Below, in pieces: positions 9,079-18,156 of a stretch of DNA of 64,000 bases (the stretch's first letter is position 1; every line of letters begins with the position of its first letter). This DNA comes from WM-3-3 sp041660045. Its GTDB lineage: Bacteria > Pseudomonadota > Gammaproteobacteria > Methylococcales > Methylomonadaceae. A model generated the notes under the pieces. The model was given only the letters and a program-made list of their open reading frames with translations. It was not told the DNA's origin and did not search any database. Made by a program: the position numbers and the translations under genes. The DNA lies in the NCBI GenBank assembly GCA_041660045.1, contig JBAZXA010000010.1:1-64000 (forward strand), in the 5' to 3' direction.

Positions 9079-10058
9079 TCTGTTTTCTCCTCACCGTTAG
9101 CGTTCCCCTGAGGTAATGGTAGATGTTGCAAGGCTTGTTGTTTGACTTGTTCAAACATGAAATCCAGGGCTTTATGTTCGGTAAATTTTTGTAAGATTTG
9201 TTGGCGGAATTCTTGTTCGCTCATTTTTTCTTTGGCGCTAACAAAAGCCCAAGGTAAAACGATGGCGTCTTTAACTAGATCGGCGACATCAAACACTAAG
9301 GCGCCGCGCCGGGTTTTTCCATGCATGACGGCAAAGCCATGCGGGATGCCAAGCACCCATAAGGTGGTGGCGGCTAAGCCGTAAGCAAGGTAGTTGCCGT
9401 GGTTTAAGAAGCTATTGGCAAGGTCGGTGGCTTGGTGTTCGCGGGTAAAATCGTTGAGTTGTGTGGATTTTGCAGCATAGCGATACAGTTGTTTGGTCAA
9501 TAGGGCTTCGCGTTGTAATAAATCCCCGGCTTTTTGGGCGCCGCCTAGATGATTGGCGTAACTGTCTAGCGCGCTGCTGATGTTGATGTCGTCTATAAAA
9601 AAGTTTTCAGCTTTGAGCTCGCGGTCTTTTGCCCAAATGCGTTTTATGTAATTAATGCGGGCTTGTTGAAAGCTTTTGGCTACATCTAGCCGTTTGCTTT
9701 CGTCAAACCAAAAACTTAGCCAGCCTTGTACATATTCTGTGGGGCGGTATTCGCTTTGGGGGTTTAGCCATTCAATTTCACTGCCCGTAAATAAGGGTGT
9801 TCCACCACCGCCACAAAAACCCACTAATACCCCGGCACTGGCAAGCATACGCATGGCGGCTTGGGTGATGGAAGTGCCCGTGCCTAATAGCACAACTGTG
9901 GTATTGGCAATGGGGATGTTCCAGTAGTAGTTTTCTTCTTTAGATTCTGTTAGATAAAGTACGCGGCCATCTTTTTGCATGACCCGGCATTTTTCTAGGT
10001 AGTAGATGTTGGCGCGCTTGGAATGGAGGATGGCTTTTAGGTCTGTTAATGGTTCCAT
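9075..10058 (-). CDS. cas1: Type I-F CRISPR integrase Cas1
   Basis: This 327-aa protein has the usual I-F Cas1 length. Cas1 dimers with the Cas2-3 fusion insert new spacers beside the leader. By pattern, the metal ligands are E184 (LLQREALLTKQ), H246 (VMHGKTRRGALVFD) and D257/D260, corresponding in spacing to E190, H254, D265 and D268 of the P. aeruginosa enzyme. The segment GTGTSITQAAMRMLASAGV and the glycine-rich turn FCGGGG are family hallmarks. It is the first gene of the operon, so adaptation and interference genes are co-transcribed. Confidence 0.96.
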   Translation of the reverse strand: MEPLTDLKAILHSKRANIYYLEKCRVMQKDGRVLYLTESKEENYYWNIPIANTTVVLLGTGTSITQAAMRMLASAGVLVGFCGGGGTPLFTGSEIEWLNPQSEYRPTEYVQGWLSFWFDESKRLDVAKSFQQARINYIKRIWAKDRELKAENFFIDDINISSALDSYANHLGGAQKAGDLLQREALLTKQLYRYAAKSTQLNDFTREHQATDLANSFLNHGNYLAYGLAATTLWVLGIPHGFAVMHGKTRRGALVFDVADLVKDAIVLPWAFVSAKEKMSEQEFRQQILQKFTEHKALDFMFEQVKQQALQHLPLPQGNANGEEKTE

Positions 10059-10797
10059 GGCTTTCTAATAAATGGCTTTTGAAAGGGTTGGGCTATTAGT
10101 TTTAGGGGGTTTGGCTGGTATTAATGGGGTAATGGTCTGTTGTTTATTTTTATTGGTGGTGGGGATTTTTTCCCAGTGCGGGCTGTTGTCCATTTAATGT
10201 GCTTTCCTGAACGCATGGCAGTCTAACTTTTAGGGTGTTCTTATTACATATTGGCAAGTAAATGGCAAGATTTCTTCGGTTACGTTAGTTTTGCTAAGGT
10301 AATCCTAAGCAATGTAATTAAGCCTAATTAAGGCTAGTACAATTTGTAAGGTTAAGACTGGTTTTGTTTTGAAAAGCAAATAAAACGGCTTAGGGATTTG
10401 TTGGTGAATGTTCTAACAAACGGGTTGCGTGCTAGTGGGTTGTTTAAACAATGTGGCGCTGCGGCTTCTTACGCGTTATTTTTGATGGCATGCGTTGGAT
10501 TCTTTTTTTTTCTTTAACACGTCGAATTTTCACTTAGTTTTTCTTAAGAACATAGGTGATATGCCACACTTTTTTATAATTTTTTGCGTGTACTTTGGTC
10601 ATTGCTGAAAACGTAGCTAGATCAGGCGGTTTTTTATAATACTTAATACTATGAATGTATTTACTTTATATTAAATTATCGCGTGCTCGCTATCGCTGCA
10701 TTGGATATATGGAGTGTTTTTTGCTTTATTAAAAAGTTTCTGTTTAAAAATAACTTCTTTAGGAAGGTGAAATCAGCAATTGATAGGATGATTCTAG
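10059..10797. other. Intergenic region between divergent cas and fec operons
   Basis: About 740 bp separate the cas1 start from the sigma factor start, and no convincing coding sequence is present on either strand. The region must hold promoters for both divergent operons. It is AT-rich, with T-runs near 10505 and 10570-10585. I saw no clear 19-bp Fur box before the sigma factor gene, although iron control would be expected. It also has no CRISPR repeats or recognisable mobile-element ends. Confidence 0.6.
10241..10268 (-). promoter_or_regulatory. Possible sigma-70 promoter of the cas operon
   Basis: On the minus strand TTGCCA (10268-10263) is followed after 16 bp by TAATAA (10246-10241), which resembles -35 and -10 boxes. 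It would give a leader transcript of roughly 170 bases before cas1. TTGCCA occurs twice here because of a short repeat (TTGCCA..TTGCCA), so the choice of -35 is ambiguous. This is a weak call on pattern alone. Confidence 0.3.
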
Positions 10798-11307
10798 ATG
10801 ACCACACAATTGATTAACGACAGCGAGCTAACGCTAACGCAGCTTTATCAAGACCACCACCCTTGGCTACTCAAATGGCTGGAAAAACAGGTGCAAGATC
10901 GTTTGCAGGCGGAAGACCACGCCCATGATACTTTTTTACGGGTAATTACGGCAAAAGAATTGCCTAGCTTAAATGAACCGCGTGCCTATTTGACTACTAT
11001 TGCCAAACGTTTGTTGGTTAACCATTGGCGCCGTGGCACAATCGAAAAAGCCTACTTGGAACGACTTTCGGCCTATCCTGAAGAGATTGCAATTTCTGCG
11101 GAGGAGAGCGCTATTATTCTTGAAGTGTTAAGGGACATCGATGAATTACTTAATCAACTACCTACAAAAGTCCGCTCGGCATTTCTTATGGCACAACTGG
11201 ATGACTTAACCTATGTTGAAATAGGCCATAGGCTTGGTGTAAGTGATCGTATGGTCAGAAAGTATATGGCGCAAGCTATGTTTCAATGCTTGAATGCAGG
11301 GTTTTAA
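10798..11307 (+). CDS. ECF sigma factor, FecI family
   Basis: This 169-aa protein has region 2 at about residues 15-75 (LYQDHHPWLLKWLEKQ then AEDHAHDTFLRV) and region 4 at about 110-165, ending with the helix-turn-helix LTYVEIGHRLGVSDRMVRKY. FecI-type sigma factors direct RNA polymerase to TonB-receptor genes once released by their FecR partner. The next gene is FecR, starting 6 bp after the stop, and a TonB-dependent receptor with a signalling domain follows, so this is a classical cell-surface signalling trio. The substrate-specific name is not determinable. Confidence 0.93.
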   Translation: MTTQLINDSELTLTQLYQDHHPWLLKWLEKQVQDRLQAEDHAHDTFLRVITAKELPSLNEPRAYLTTIAKRLLVNHWRRGTIEKAYLERLSAYPEEIAISAEESAIILEVLRDIDELLNQLPTKVRSAFLMAQLDDLTYVEIGHRLGVSDRMVRKYMAQAMFQCLNAGF

Positions 11308-11313
11308 GCTAAC

Positions 11314-12279
11314 ATGCAAAAGCAACAGCGCTTGGAAATTGATCCGCTTATCTTGGCACAGGCTGCCGAGTGGTATGCGTTATTCCGCTCCGGCCAGATG
11401 CTGCAAAGTGATACTGTAAAGTGGCAAGCTTGGCTGGCCGAACATTCGGATCACCGGGCAGCCTGGGACAGGGTTGAATTCTATATTGATAGGTTCAAGT
11501 CGCTGCCGCCCAAAACGGCGTTAGCTGCATTAACCGCGCCTGATATGCAGCGCAGACGCGCCATAAAAACTATGGTGCTACTAGGCATCGTCGGCTTATC
11601 GGGCTGGCAATTCACGCGTGGCCGATATTGGCAGATATGGACTTCTGATTACCATGTTGCACAAGGTGATATCAAAACTATTGTTTTGACGGATGGCTCA
11701 ACGGTTATTCTAGATAGTGGTAGCGCTTTAAATATTGAATTCACTAAGGGCTTGCGTCGCTTGAAATTGCTTTCTGGTGAAGTTTATATCGAAACTGCCC
11801 GCGATAATGTGGGTTGGCAGCGGCCATTTGTGGTCGATACGCTGGATGGTCGTGTTATGGCTCTCGGCACACGGTTTAGCGTCAGCCAACAGGCCGGTTA
11901 TAGCCAAGTTGCTGTGTTTGCTGATGCGGTTGAAATTCTGCCTACTAATGCAAACACGCTAAAACAAGTTCTGCGCGCAGGTCAGGAAGCTCGATTTGTG
12001 TCAGCTCACGTTGAGTCAATCCAACAAAATACGCTAGACCGACCAGCCTGGAGTGTCGGTGTCATTGTTGCCGATAACATCCCGCTTAGTGAGTTTCTCT
12101 TGCAACTAAGCCGCTATCGTAAGGGCTATGTGACTTGTGCGCCTGAGATTGCGGATATGCGTATCATCGGTTCCTTCCCGCTAAAGCAGACCGACAGGAT
12201 ACTCGCGTCTCTGGCAGCTAACTTGCCAGTCAAGTTATCAAATCCGCTACCGTTTTGGGTTAAAATCCTGCCGCGTTAA
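11314..12279 (+). CDS. FecR-family anti-sigma / sigma regulator, inner membrane
   Basis: This 321-aa protein has a cytoplasmic N-terminal DUF4880 domain (LAQAAEWYALFRSG, then WLAEHSDHRAAWDRVE), a single membrane segment near residues 88-105 (IKTMVLLGIVGLSGWQF) and a periplasmic FecR domain beginning YHVAQGDIKTIVLTDGSTV. It transmits the receptor's ligand-bound state across the inner membrane to the sigma factor encoded just upstream. The C-terminal region (ADMRIIGSFPLKQTDRILASL) matches the STN-interacting part of the family. The two genes are surely co-transcribed. Confidence 0.92.
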   Translation: MQKQQRLEIDPLILAQAAEWYALFRSGQMLQSDTVKWQAWLAEHSDHRAAWDRVEFYIDRFKSLPPKTALAALTAPDMQRRRAIKTMVLLGIVGLSGWQFTRGRYWQIWTSDYHVAQGDIKTIVLTDGSTVILDSGSALNIEFTKGLRRLKLLSGEVYIETARDNVGWQRPFVVDTLDGRVMALGTRFSVSQQAGYSQVAVFADAVEILPTNANTLKQVLRAGQEARFVSAHVESIQQNTLDRPAWSVGVIVADNIPLSEFLLQLSRYRKGYVTCAPEIADMRIIGSFPLKQTDRILASLAANLPVKLSNPLPFWVKILPR

Positions 12280-12844
12280 GCGCACCTCGTTTAGCTCGGG
12301 CAATGGCATAACCCTAGCTGTGGCTTTTGCTATGCCCGTTCTTCAATGGCCACGCATCTTGAAAAACGTTGTAGTTGCTCTGTAGTGCGGATTACATAAG
12401 TTACTATTCTGTAATGGATTATTACGTGAGGGAATATCGCTGTAGTCGATTTCATTATCCAGCATTTTAACTAGTACCTTGAGTTTTGCTCGGCCTGCCG
12501 ATAAATGCGGATAACCACGGTATTAACGGTCTGCCAGTTGTGTTCCCATTTTTTCTATGCGGTTTAGCATAAACATGGTGAATGTACCGGCAAAAATACA
12601 GATAACCTCCCCAAGCTCACCTGCGCTTGCGAATACTCCTTTTTGCCTTAGCCGTAAGGCATAGACTCATGTCTTCATCAGTTAGTGTTGCTGCGATTTT
12701 GGTTTTACCTTTACCGCAATGACCCACGGTTACAAGTAAATGACTGGCGTTAAAAAAATCTTTTTTCAATGTGGAGTTCCGCTTTTTTAGTTTCGATTGA
12801 CAAGGTTAATGACAACACCATTTTTAAAGGGAGGAATAAAAACC
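12280..12844. other. 565-bp gap between fecR and the receptor, with decayed coding scraps
   Basis: No intact gene is visible. Right after fecR there is a weak hairpin-forming stretch (CGGGCA near 12296 with TGCCCG near 12340) that may attenuate transcription. On the minus strand, short protein-like fragments appear: a GHCGKGKT-containing piece (12617-12748) and MLDNEIDYSDIP near 12465-12424. The receptor's promoter, expected to be read by the upstream ECF sigma factor, must be in the last 150 bp, but I cannot assign boxes. Confidence 0.5.
12617..12748 (-). pseudogene. Possible remnant of a translation-GTPase-like (EF-Tu-like) N-terminus
   Basis: The minus-strand frame reads ASHLLVTVGHCGKGKTKIAA, then TLTDEDMSL and about 15 more residues to a stop. 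The first part resembles the EF-Tu N-terminus (VNVGTIGHVDHGKTTLTAA) with the G1 loop altered from GHVDHGKT to GHCGKGKT. Only about 44 codons are open and no good start lies upstream. It could be a decayed fragment or a chance resemblance; confidence is low. Confidence 0.25.
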
Positions 12845-15364
12845 ATGTCAACAACGAATCACAGTAACAATCGAGGCTTACAAGCATCACGATTACACCA
12901 AGTAATGCAAAGCATTGTGCTGGCTGCCGCACTAAGCGTTTTGGCTACCGCCAAAGCGGATGGCAGTGATGACAAGGCTAGCGCTAGTCGCAAATACCAT
13001 ATTAGCAGTGGTACGTTGAGCCAGGCATTAAGACAATTTGCGACCGATTCTGGGTTGTTATTTTCTGCGGAAGCAAAATTGACAGCGGGAAAAACGACAG
13101 CGGGTCTGGATGGCGAGTATAGCGTCGAAGAAGGTTTTAAAAAACTCTTGGCTGGTAGCGGTTTGACTTATATTTTCACAGGTAATGATGCGGTAACCAT
13201 TAAAATTAAAGATTCAGGAGATGATGCTTCTGTAACTTTGCCGGCCATTTCGGTAATTGGGGAGACGGTCAGTAATCCGGATGATCCCTATAACAAAAGC
13301 TACACGGTTACGAACAGTTCAACTGCCACTAAAACTGATACGCCACTCATAGAAACGCCGGTATCTGTACAAATTGTGCCAAGGTCGGTGCTGGATGACC
13401 AAAAAGCGACTAGGGTAAAAGATGCGCTGGAAAACGTGAGCGGTGTGCGGGCACAACCTACATTAGGGGGTGGCAATGGTTTTATTATTCGCGGGTTTCG
13501 TAATAATAGGGTATACCGCAATGGTTTATTAGCTAACGCTGATGGCTTTCCGACTGAGATTGATGCTGGCAATCTGCAAAGCATAGATGTGCTTAAAGGG
13601 CCGGCTGCTGTTCTGTTTGGACGTGTTGAGCCTGGCGGGCTGATTAATATAATTACCAAGAAACCGCTGGACACGCCTTATTATTCATTGGAACAGCAAA
13701 TCGGGTCATATGATTTTTATCGCACCCAGTGGGATGCTACAGGTCCTGTAACCGAGGATAACAAGCTGCTGTATCGGTTTACTGGCGCGTACCAGAACAA
13801 TAATTCGTTTAGGGATTTTATTTTTACGGATAGGGTTTTGGTAAATCCCAGCATTACTTGGAAACCGACTGAACAAACTGACCTAACGCTAGGAATAGAA
13901 GGGTTAGATCAGGATTATCAGGCCGACTTCGGTATCCCCGCGATAGGCACTCGTCCTGCGCCTATACCCATAAACCGTTCACTTGATGACCCTAATACGC
14001 CAATAGACCATCTATCCCATACCTTGATTAGCGCAGAGATAAACCATCGCTTTAATGCGGATTGGGCCATACATAATCGTTTTCTTGCTGGTTTTGAAGA
14101 CGAGTCCTCCAGCTTTGTTAATCCGGCCCCTACTTTCGGTAATGCCTTGCAGCCAAATGGCATTCTTAGGCGTAATATTTTTGGTCAGGTGACTAGTGGT
14201 GAGAACTATGCGACAAACTTGGATTTAACTGGAAAATTCAACCTGGGGTTTTCTAAACATCAAGTCCTGGTTGGCGTTGATTATTTTACGACGACTCAGA
14301 AATACCATTCATTTGGTGAATTTAATGATCCTAATCCATTACTTGATATTAATATTTTTAATCCTGGTCCCAGTTACGGCATTGATCCTGCGCTAATTAG
14401 AGACACCTTGTCCAGACCAGCTAATTGCTGTGCTGATTCTAGTTTTCTTTTTGCGACCAATGAATGGTTTGGCACCTATTTCCAAGATCAAATTACGCTT
14501 TGGGACAAGCTACATATACTTGGGGGTGGCCGTTATGATTGGGCGAATTCTGGGGCGTCATATAGTAGTTCTTTTGAGCTGGCAGAAGCGGCTTTGTCAT
14601 TAAATCGGGTTCAGGGTTTTAGTCCCCGAGTCGGCATACTTTACCAACCCGTTCATTGGTTAGGGGTTTATGGCAATTGGACAACTTCGTTTAATGCCAA
14701 TAATGCGCCAGCCGCTGATGGCACAAGCTTTGACCCAGAACGGGGGGAACAGTTCGAAGGGGGGCTAAAAGCGCAGTTATTTAATGATCAGCTCATTGCC
14801 ACATTAGCGTATTACGATCTGATCAAAGATAACATTTTAGTTAATGATTTGAATACACCAAATCCCTTTGACAAGATTGCCAATAAACAAGGCAGTAAAG
14901 GGTTTGAATTTGATTTTACCGGACAAATTACGGACCGGATCAGTCTTATTGGCAGCTATGCCTATACCGATGCCAAGACGCTTGTTGACCATAACGGCAG
15001 TAACGCAGGAAACCGGTTACCAAATGTTCCTGAACACGCTGGCAGCTTATGGTTTAAATACGATATCAATGGTCATCAAGCGCAGGAAGGCTTTAGTTTT
15101 GGTGTAGGACAGGTTGCTGCTGGATCACGCCAAGGCGATTTTGAAAATAGCTTCCAATTACCCGGTTATGTCAGGGTGGATGCCTTTGCGGCTTATAAAT
15201 TAAAAGTAGGCGCAACTAAGATTACCACTCAGTTCAATATCCGTAATTTGTTAGATAAGAAGTATTACGAATCGACTGACCCTAATTTAAATATCTCGCC
15301 AAGGCTAGGTATTGCCCCCGGTGCGCCGCTAACCGCTATCGGGTCTATTCGGGTGGAGTATTAA
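12845..15364 (+). CDS. TonB-dependent siderophore receptor with STN signalling domain
   Basis: This 839-aa outer-membrane receptor has, in order, a long signal peptide (about residues 1-38), an STN signalling domain at about 45-125 (YHISSGTLSQALRQFATDSG..LLAGSGLTY), a plug domain at about 160-270 (TDTPLIETPVSVQIVPRSVL, then FIIRGF and GPAAVLFGR) and a 22-strand-type barrel ending GSIRVEY. The STN domain is what FecR senses, fitting the upstream sigma/FecR pair. The start at 12845 was chosen because AAGGGAGG lies 10 bp upstream; an upstream ATG at 12797 has no such site. The siderophore is unknown; the arrangement is FpvA/FhuE-like. A C-C pair (NCCADS) lies in a barrel loop near residue 530. 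Confidence 0.93.
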   Translation: MSTTNHSNNRGLQASRLHQVMQSIVLAAALSVLATAKADGSDDKASASRKYHISSGTLSQALRQFATDSGLLFSAEAKLTAGKTTAGLDGEYSVEEGFKKLLAGSGLTYIFTGNDAVTIKIKDSGDDASVTLPAISVIGETVSNPDDPYNKSYTVTNSSTATKTDTPLIETPVSVQIVPRSVLDDQKATRVKDALENVSGVRAQPTLGGGNGFIIRGFRNNRVYRNGLLANADGFPTEIDAGNLQSIDVLKGPAAVLFGRVEPGGLINIITKKPLDTPYYSLEQQIGSYDFYRTQWDATGPVTEDNKLLYRFTGAYQNNNSFRDFIFTDRVLVNPSITWKPTEQTDLTLGIEGLDQDYQADFGIPAIGTRPAPIPINRSLDDPNTPIDHLSHTLISAEINHRFNADWAIHNRFLAGFEDESSSFVNPAPTFGNALQPNGILRRNIFGQVTSGENYATNLDLTGKFNLGFSKHQVLVGVDYFTTTQKYHSFGEFNDPNPLLDINIFNPGPSYGIDPALIRDTLSRPANCCADSSFLFATNEWFGTYFQDQITLWDKLHILGGGRYDWANSGASYSSSFELAEAALSLNRVQGFSPRVGILYQPVHWLGVYGNWTTSFNANNAPAADGTSFDPERGEQFEGGLKAQLFNDQLIATLAYYDLIKDNILVNDLNTPNPFDKIANKQGSKGFEFDFTGQITDRISLIGSYAYTDAKTLVDHNGSNAGNRLPNVPEHAGSLWFKYDINGHQAQEGFSFGVGQVAAGSRQGDFENSFQLPGYVRVDAFAAYKLKVGATKITTQFNIRNLLDKKYYESTDPNLNISPRLGIAPGAPLTAIGSIRVEY

Positions 15365-15450
15365 GGCAGGCCATGTAGTTTAGCTAATGTCCTCAGGCCC
15401 TAGTTATGACGTTAATCCCCCCTACGCTATTGCACGGTGAAATTGTAAAA

Positions 15451-16638
15451 ATGCTAGATGTTAGACTAAACCGCCTAATGAGACTTAAAACCCGCCGTAA
15501 ATTTTGGTTGAACGTACATTTAGGGTTGGGATTGGCGCTGGGTTTTTTTCTGTCCATTTTTGGCATTACAGGTAGTATTTTGGTTTTTCATGCCGAAATT
15601 AATGAATTATTAAACCCGCAGCTATTAACTGTGCAAGTGCCGGTAGGAAAGCCAATATACAAGCCGTTGCTTGAAATTATTGAGGTTGCGCGTATGGCAA
15701 TGCCTGGCAATGCGGCGAACACATTTATCACCTATCCTCGTAATGACAGAGCTGCTGTAAAGCTTTCATATGCCTTGCCGCTGGAAAATCAGGATGCTGC
15801 CAGCGAAAGTTGGGAAGTTTATGTTAATCCCTATACAGGGCAAGTGATCGGCAAACGTTTGATGGCTTGTTCTGATAAGCCTTTTCCGAAGACATTTATC
15901 GGTTTTATATTTGAGCTCCACTATGCCTTGTTGTTGGGCGAAGCTCCAGGTTATTTGATTGTTAGTATAATCAGTGCCTTGCTAATCATTTCCACGCTAA
16001 CAGGGCTGATAGTCTGGTGGCCATTGAGCGGAAAATGGCGTAAGGCGATAACAATTAAATTTAAGGCTAGCGCGGAAAGGTTGAATTTTGATTTGCATAA
16101 GACGTTTGGGTTTTATTCAACCTTAGTGCTTATCCCCGTGTTGTTTTCAGGTATTTATATGGACGTGCCACAACATGTTGTGCCGGTATTGGAGCTATTT
16201 TCACCAGTGACTTACCGTTATTGGTTTAAGTCAACACCAACTCCTGGACAATCCTCAATCACTACGGCTGATGCCGTCAGCATTGTTGAAAAACGCTATC
16301 CGACAGGCCGTCCCGTCTGGATTTATGCCGCCACCCAGGCAACCGACACCTTTACTGTATGTAAAGACGGCGTGGCGGAGGCGGGTAGTTTGATACATCG
16401 GCGTTGTGTAGTGATGGACCGTTACAACGGAGCGTTTCTCGATGTGGACGACCCGACTGTAGGCAGCGCTGGCGAGGTATTCACGCATTGGCAGTGGCCA
16501 TTGCATTCTGGCCAGGCGTTTGGCTGGACAGGACGGATATTGGTATTTTTGTCTGGCTTGGCGTGCCCGCTGCTGTTTGCCACCGGAGTGATCCGTTGGC
16601 TGCAAAAGCGACGGGTTGCGATGGCCAAGCATAAGTAA
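15451..16638 (+). CDS. PepSY-domain inner-membrane protein, siderophore-utilisation type
   Basis: This 395-aa protein begins with a basic segment (LMRLKTRRKFWLNVHLGLGL) and a first membrane helix, and has further helices near residues 180-210, 225-250 and 355-380. PepSY-TM proteins of this type commonly follow TonB receptors and several are thought to act as periplasmic ferrisiderophore reductases, a role not shown here. The H in NVHLGLGL and in FDLHKTFGFYS, plus HSGQAFGW near the end, match histidines conserved in the family. Starts at 15406, 15451 and 15478 are all in frame; 15451 is preferred for the GGTGA about 10 bp upstream, with modest certainty. Confidence 0.85.
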   Translation: MLDVRLNRLMRLKTRRKFWLNVHLGLGLALGFFLSIFGITGSILVFHAEINELLNPQLLTVQVPVGKPIYKPLLEIIEVARMAMPGNAANTFITYPRNDRAAVKLSYALPLENQDAASESWEVYVNPYTGQVIGKRLMACSDKPFPKTFIGFIFELHYALLLGEAPGYLIVSIISALLIISTLTGLIVWWPLSGKWRKAITIKFKASAERLNFDLHKTFGFYSTLVLIPVLFSGIYMDVPQHVVPVLELFSPVTYRYWFKSTPTPGQSSITTADAVSIVEKRYPTGRPVWIYAATQATDTFTVCKDGVAEAGSLIHRRCVVMDRYNGAFLDVDDPTVGSAGEVFTHWQWPLHSGQAFGWTGRILVFLSGLACPLLFATGVIRWLQKRRVAMAKHK

Positions 16639-16718
16639 AAACACTGCTTGTATTTGAGGGGAAATTTTATAGCATGCACAACTTCAAGGTGTTGGCGTAT
16701 TTTTTCAGGGGTTAAAAA

Positions 16719-16795
16719 TGGTGCCCCAAGGCGGATTCGAACCGCCGGCCTGTCCCTTAGGAGGGGACCGCTCTATCCTGCTGAGCTATCGGGGC
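16719..16795 (-). tRNA. tRNA-Arg (CCT anticodon)
   Basis: On the minus strand the sequence begins GCCCCGATAGCTCAGCAGGA, has a D-arm, an anticodon stem GTCCC/GGGAC enclosing loop CTCCTAA, a variable loop and a TTCGAATCC T-loop. It ends with the complementary acceptor TTGGGGC, discriminator A and encoded CCA. The anticodon CCT reads AGG arginine codons. The acceptor stem pairs fully with one G-T wobble. Confidence 0.95.
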
Positions 16796-16814
16796 ATTTA
16801 ATTCAGGTATTTTA

Positions 16815-17633
16815 TCACAAGCTCGGGTAGGCAAAACCTGAATTACGTTGATTTCTGATTTGTTCGCGCTCTAAGGTGCAAATATAGCGTTCTAGTTTTT
16901 TTTGGTTTTGGCCATCTAGGTTTTCAAAAATCCCACCAAATTGTTTTTTATTTTTGCTCGGGTACTGTCTTTTTAAAAAGCGCACGGATATTGCGAAATT
17001 TATACGCCCGTCAGGTAGTTCAATCTGGCAGTTTTCCAGACGGTCGCCACGGTGCAGAATGTGGCGGTCGTCTATAAAAGTAATGGCCAAACCTTCTCGG
17101 GACAAATCAGCTACAAAGCCGCCTATCGTTAGGCCAGAATCATAGCAGGTGCCGCTAAAGCCAATATTGGCGCCAGGTACGGCAATCCTAGGTGAGTGCC
17201 GACGTTGCGGGTAGTACATTTTTTGGGGTAAAGGGGCCTTAAAAATTACGTTATCGTGTGCTTTACCAACAGCAATGTCATTCAGCTCAAATGTTAGCGG
17301 AATGTTATTTAGGTAGGTGGTCAGTTTTACGCGGCGGTTTTTTAAGATAAGGTTGTTGCCTTGGGCAGAGTTTAAGGCCTCAAAAATAATCAATTCAGGA
17401 TTGTGTTGGAGGTCGATGATGGTGGTGACAAATATTTCATCGGCATCTTCCAAGGTCGTCGAACAGCGGTGTGGCGTTTTTACCAGTTGCCGTATCAGGT
17501 TGGCGATTTTGCCTTCCTGGGTGACAAAGTTTGGGTTTTGTGGGAAGTCTAGTTCTTCGCTGCCATTCTCATCAGTGGCTATTTCGTTAAGATTTTTGCT
17601 AAAAAAGAAAAATTTACGGATAGTGTCCAACAT
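16815..17633 (-). CDS. ycgR: PilZ-domain flagellar brake protein, YcgR-like
   Basis: This 272-aa protein has an N-terminal YcgR domain (about residues 35-135) and a C-terminal PilZ domain. The c-di-GMP-binding signature is RRHSPR (R145..R149, RxxxR) followed by DLSREG (D176, S178, G181, the D/NxSxxG motif). YcgR-type proteins slow the flagellar motor when c-di-GMP is high. It lies 23 bp after flgN in the flgM-flgN transcript driven by the FliA promoter at 18505, as in many polar-flagellated gammaproteobacteria. Confidence 0.88.
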   Translation of the reverse strand: MLDTIRKFFFFSKNLNEIATDENGSEELDFPQNPNFVTQEGKIANLIRQLVKTPHRCSTTLEDADEIFVTTIIDLQHNPELIIFEALNSAQGNNLILKNRRVKLTTYLNNIPLTFELNDIAVGKAHDNVIFKAPLPQKMYYPQRRHSPRIAVPGANIGFSGTCYDSGLTIGGFVADLSREGLAITFIDDRHILHRGDRLENCQIELPDGRINFAISVRFLKRQYPSKNKKQFGGIFENLDGQNQKKLERYICTLEREQIRNQRNSGFAYPSL

Positions 17634-17656
17634 AGCTGTGCCTTTGCTTTAAAAAG

Positions 17657-18154
17657 TTATACGGAAATAAGTGTGCGTATAGTGGCGCTGCTGCTTTGGG
17701 TGGCGCCATTGCGCCCGTAGGTGTCAGCAGTTTGGGGTTTGCCCTTTAAAATGTTGAGCGAGCGGTTGGCGTGACGGCTTAGGAGTTCAATGCTAGCGCC
17801 ATTTTGTTCGTTTAAGGCTTGGCATTGTATTGAAATGTCGTGGAGCTGTTGCCAATTGTCTAGGCTGATGGCGGCGTCTAAACCAGCCAATTGTGCCCGT
17901 CGAAGATAGGTCTGGATGCCATTGGCATTGTTTGGCAATTGCTCGGCGGCTAATAATTGCCCAAGTTGCTGATAGAGCTGTTCGATTTCTGTTGCCAGCC
18001 GTTTTTTTTGCGTGGCAATTTCAGTAAGCTGCTCAGGGTCTTGAAACTGTGTTAAAAGTTCCGTTTCCTTAAGCAGTTGCTGGTGTAACTGTAAAACCAG
18101 TTGTAACAGGTAGTTTATTAGTTTTGCAGTGACAGGAAATCGTTTTGGCATCAT
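17657..18154 (-). CDS. flgN: FlgN-like flagellar export chaperone
   Basis: This 165-aa, largely helical protein is rich in Gln and Leu (LLQLVLQLHQQLLKETELLT). FlgN chaperones the hook-filament junction proteins FlgK and FlgL, both encoded later in this window. Sequence conservation in the family is low, so the call depends on helical character, length, a Leu/Gln-rich N-terminus and its position 2 bp after flgM. The C-terminal end (LSRHANRSLNILKG) fits the FlgN pattern. Confidence 0.8.
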   Translation of the reverse strand: MMPKRFPVTAKLINYLLQLVLQLHQQLLKETELLTQFQDPEQLTEIATQKKRLATEIEQLYQQLGQLLAAEQLPNNANGIQTYLRRAQLAGLDAAISLDNWQQLHDISIQCQALNEQNGASIELLSRHANRSLNILKGKPQTADTYGRNGATQSSSATIRTLISV

Positions 18155-18156
18155 GT

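Noticed and set aside
10700..10797. Fur box before the ECF sigma factor gene
   Set aside because: The sequence around ATTGATAGGATGATTCT has only loose similarity to the Fur consensus and no convincing 7-1-7 inverted repeat.
12750..12932. Minus-strand 60-codon frame overlapping the TonB receptor start
   Set aside because: It lies antisense to the signal peptide of a clear gene and its hydrophobic look is the mirror of that signal peptide.
16648..16830. Plus-strand 60-codon frame covering tRNA-Arg
   Set aside because: It translates the antisense of the tRNA (PRRIRTAGLSLRRGPLYPAEL), a well-known spurious peptide.
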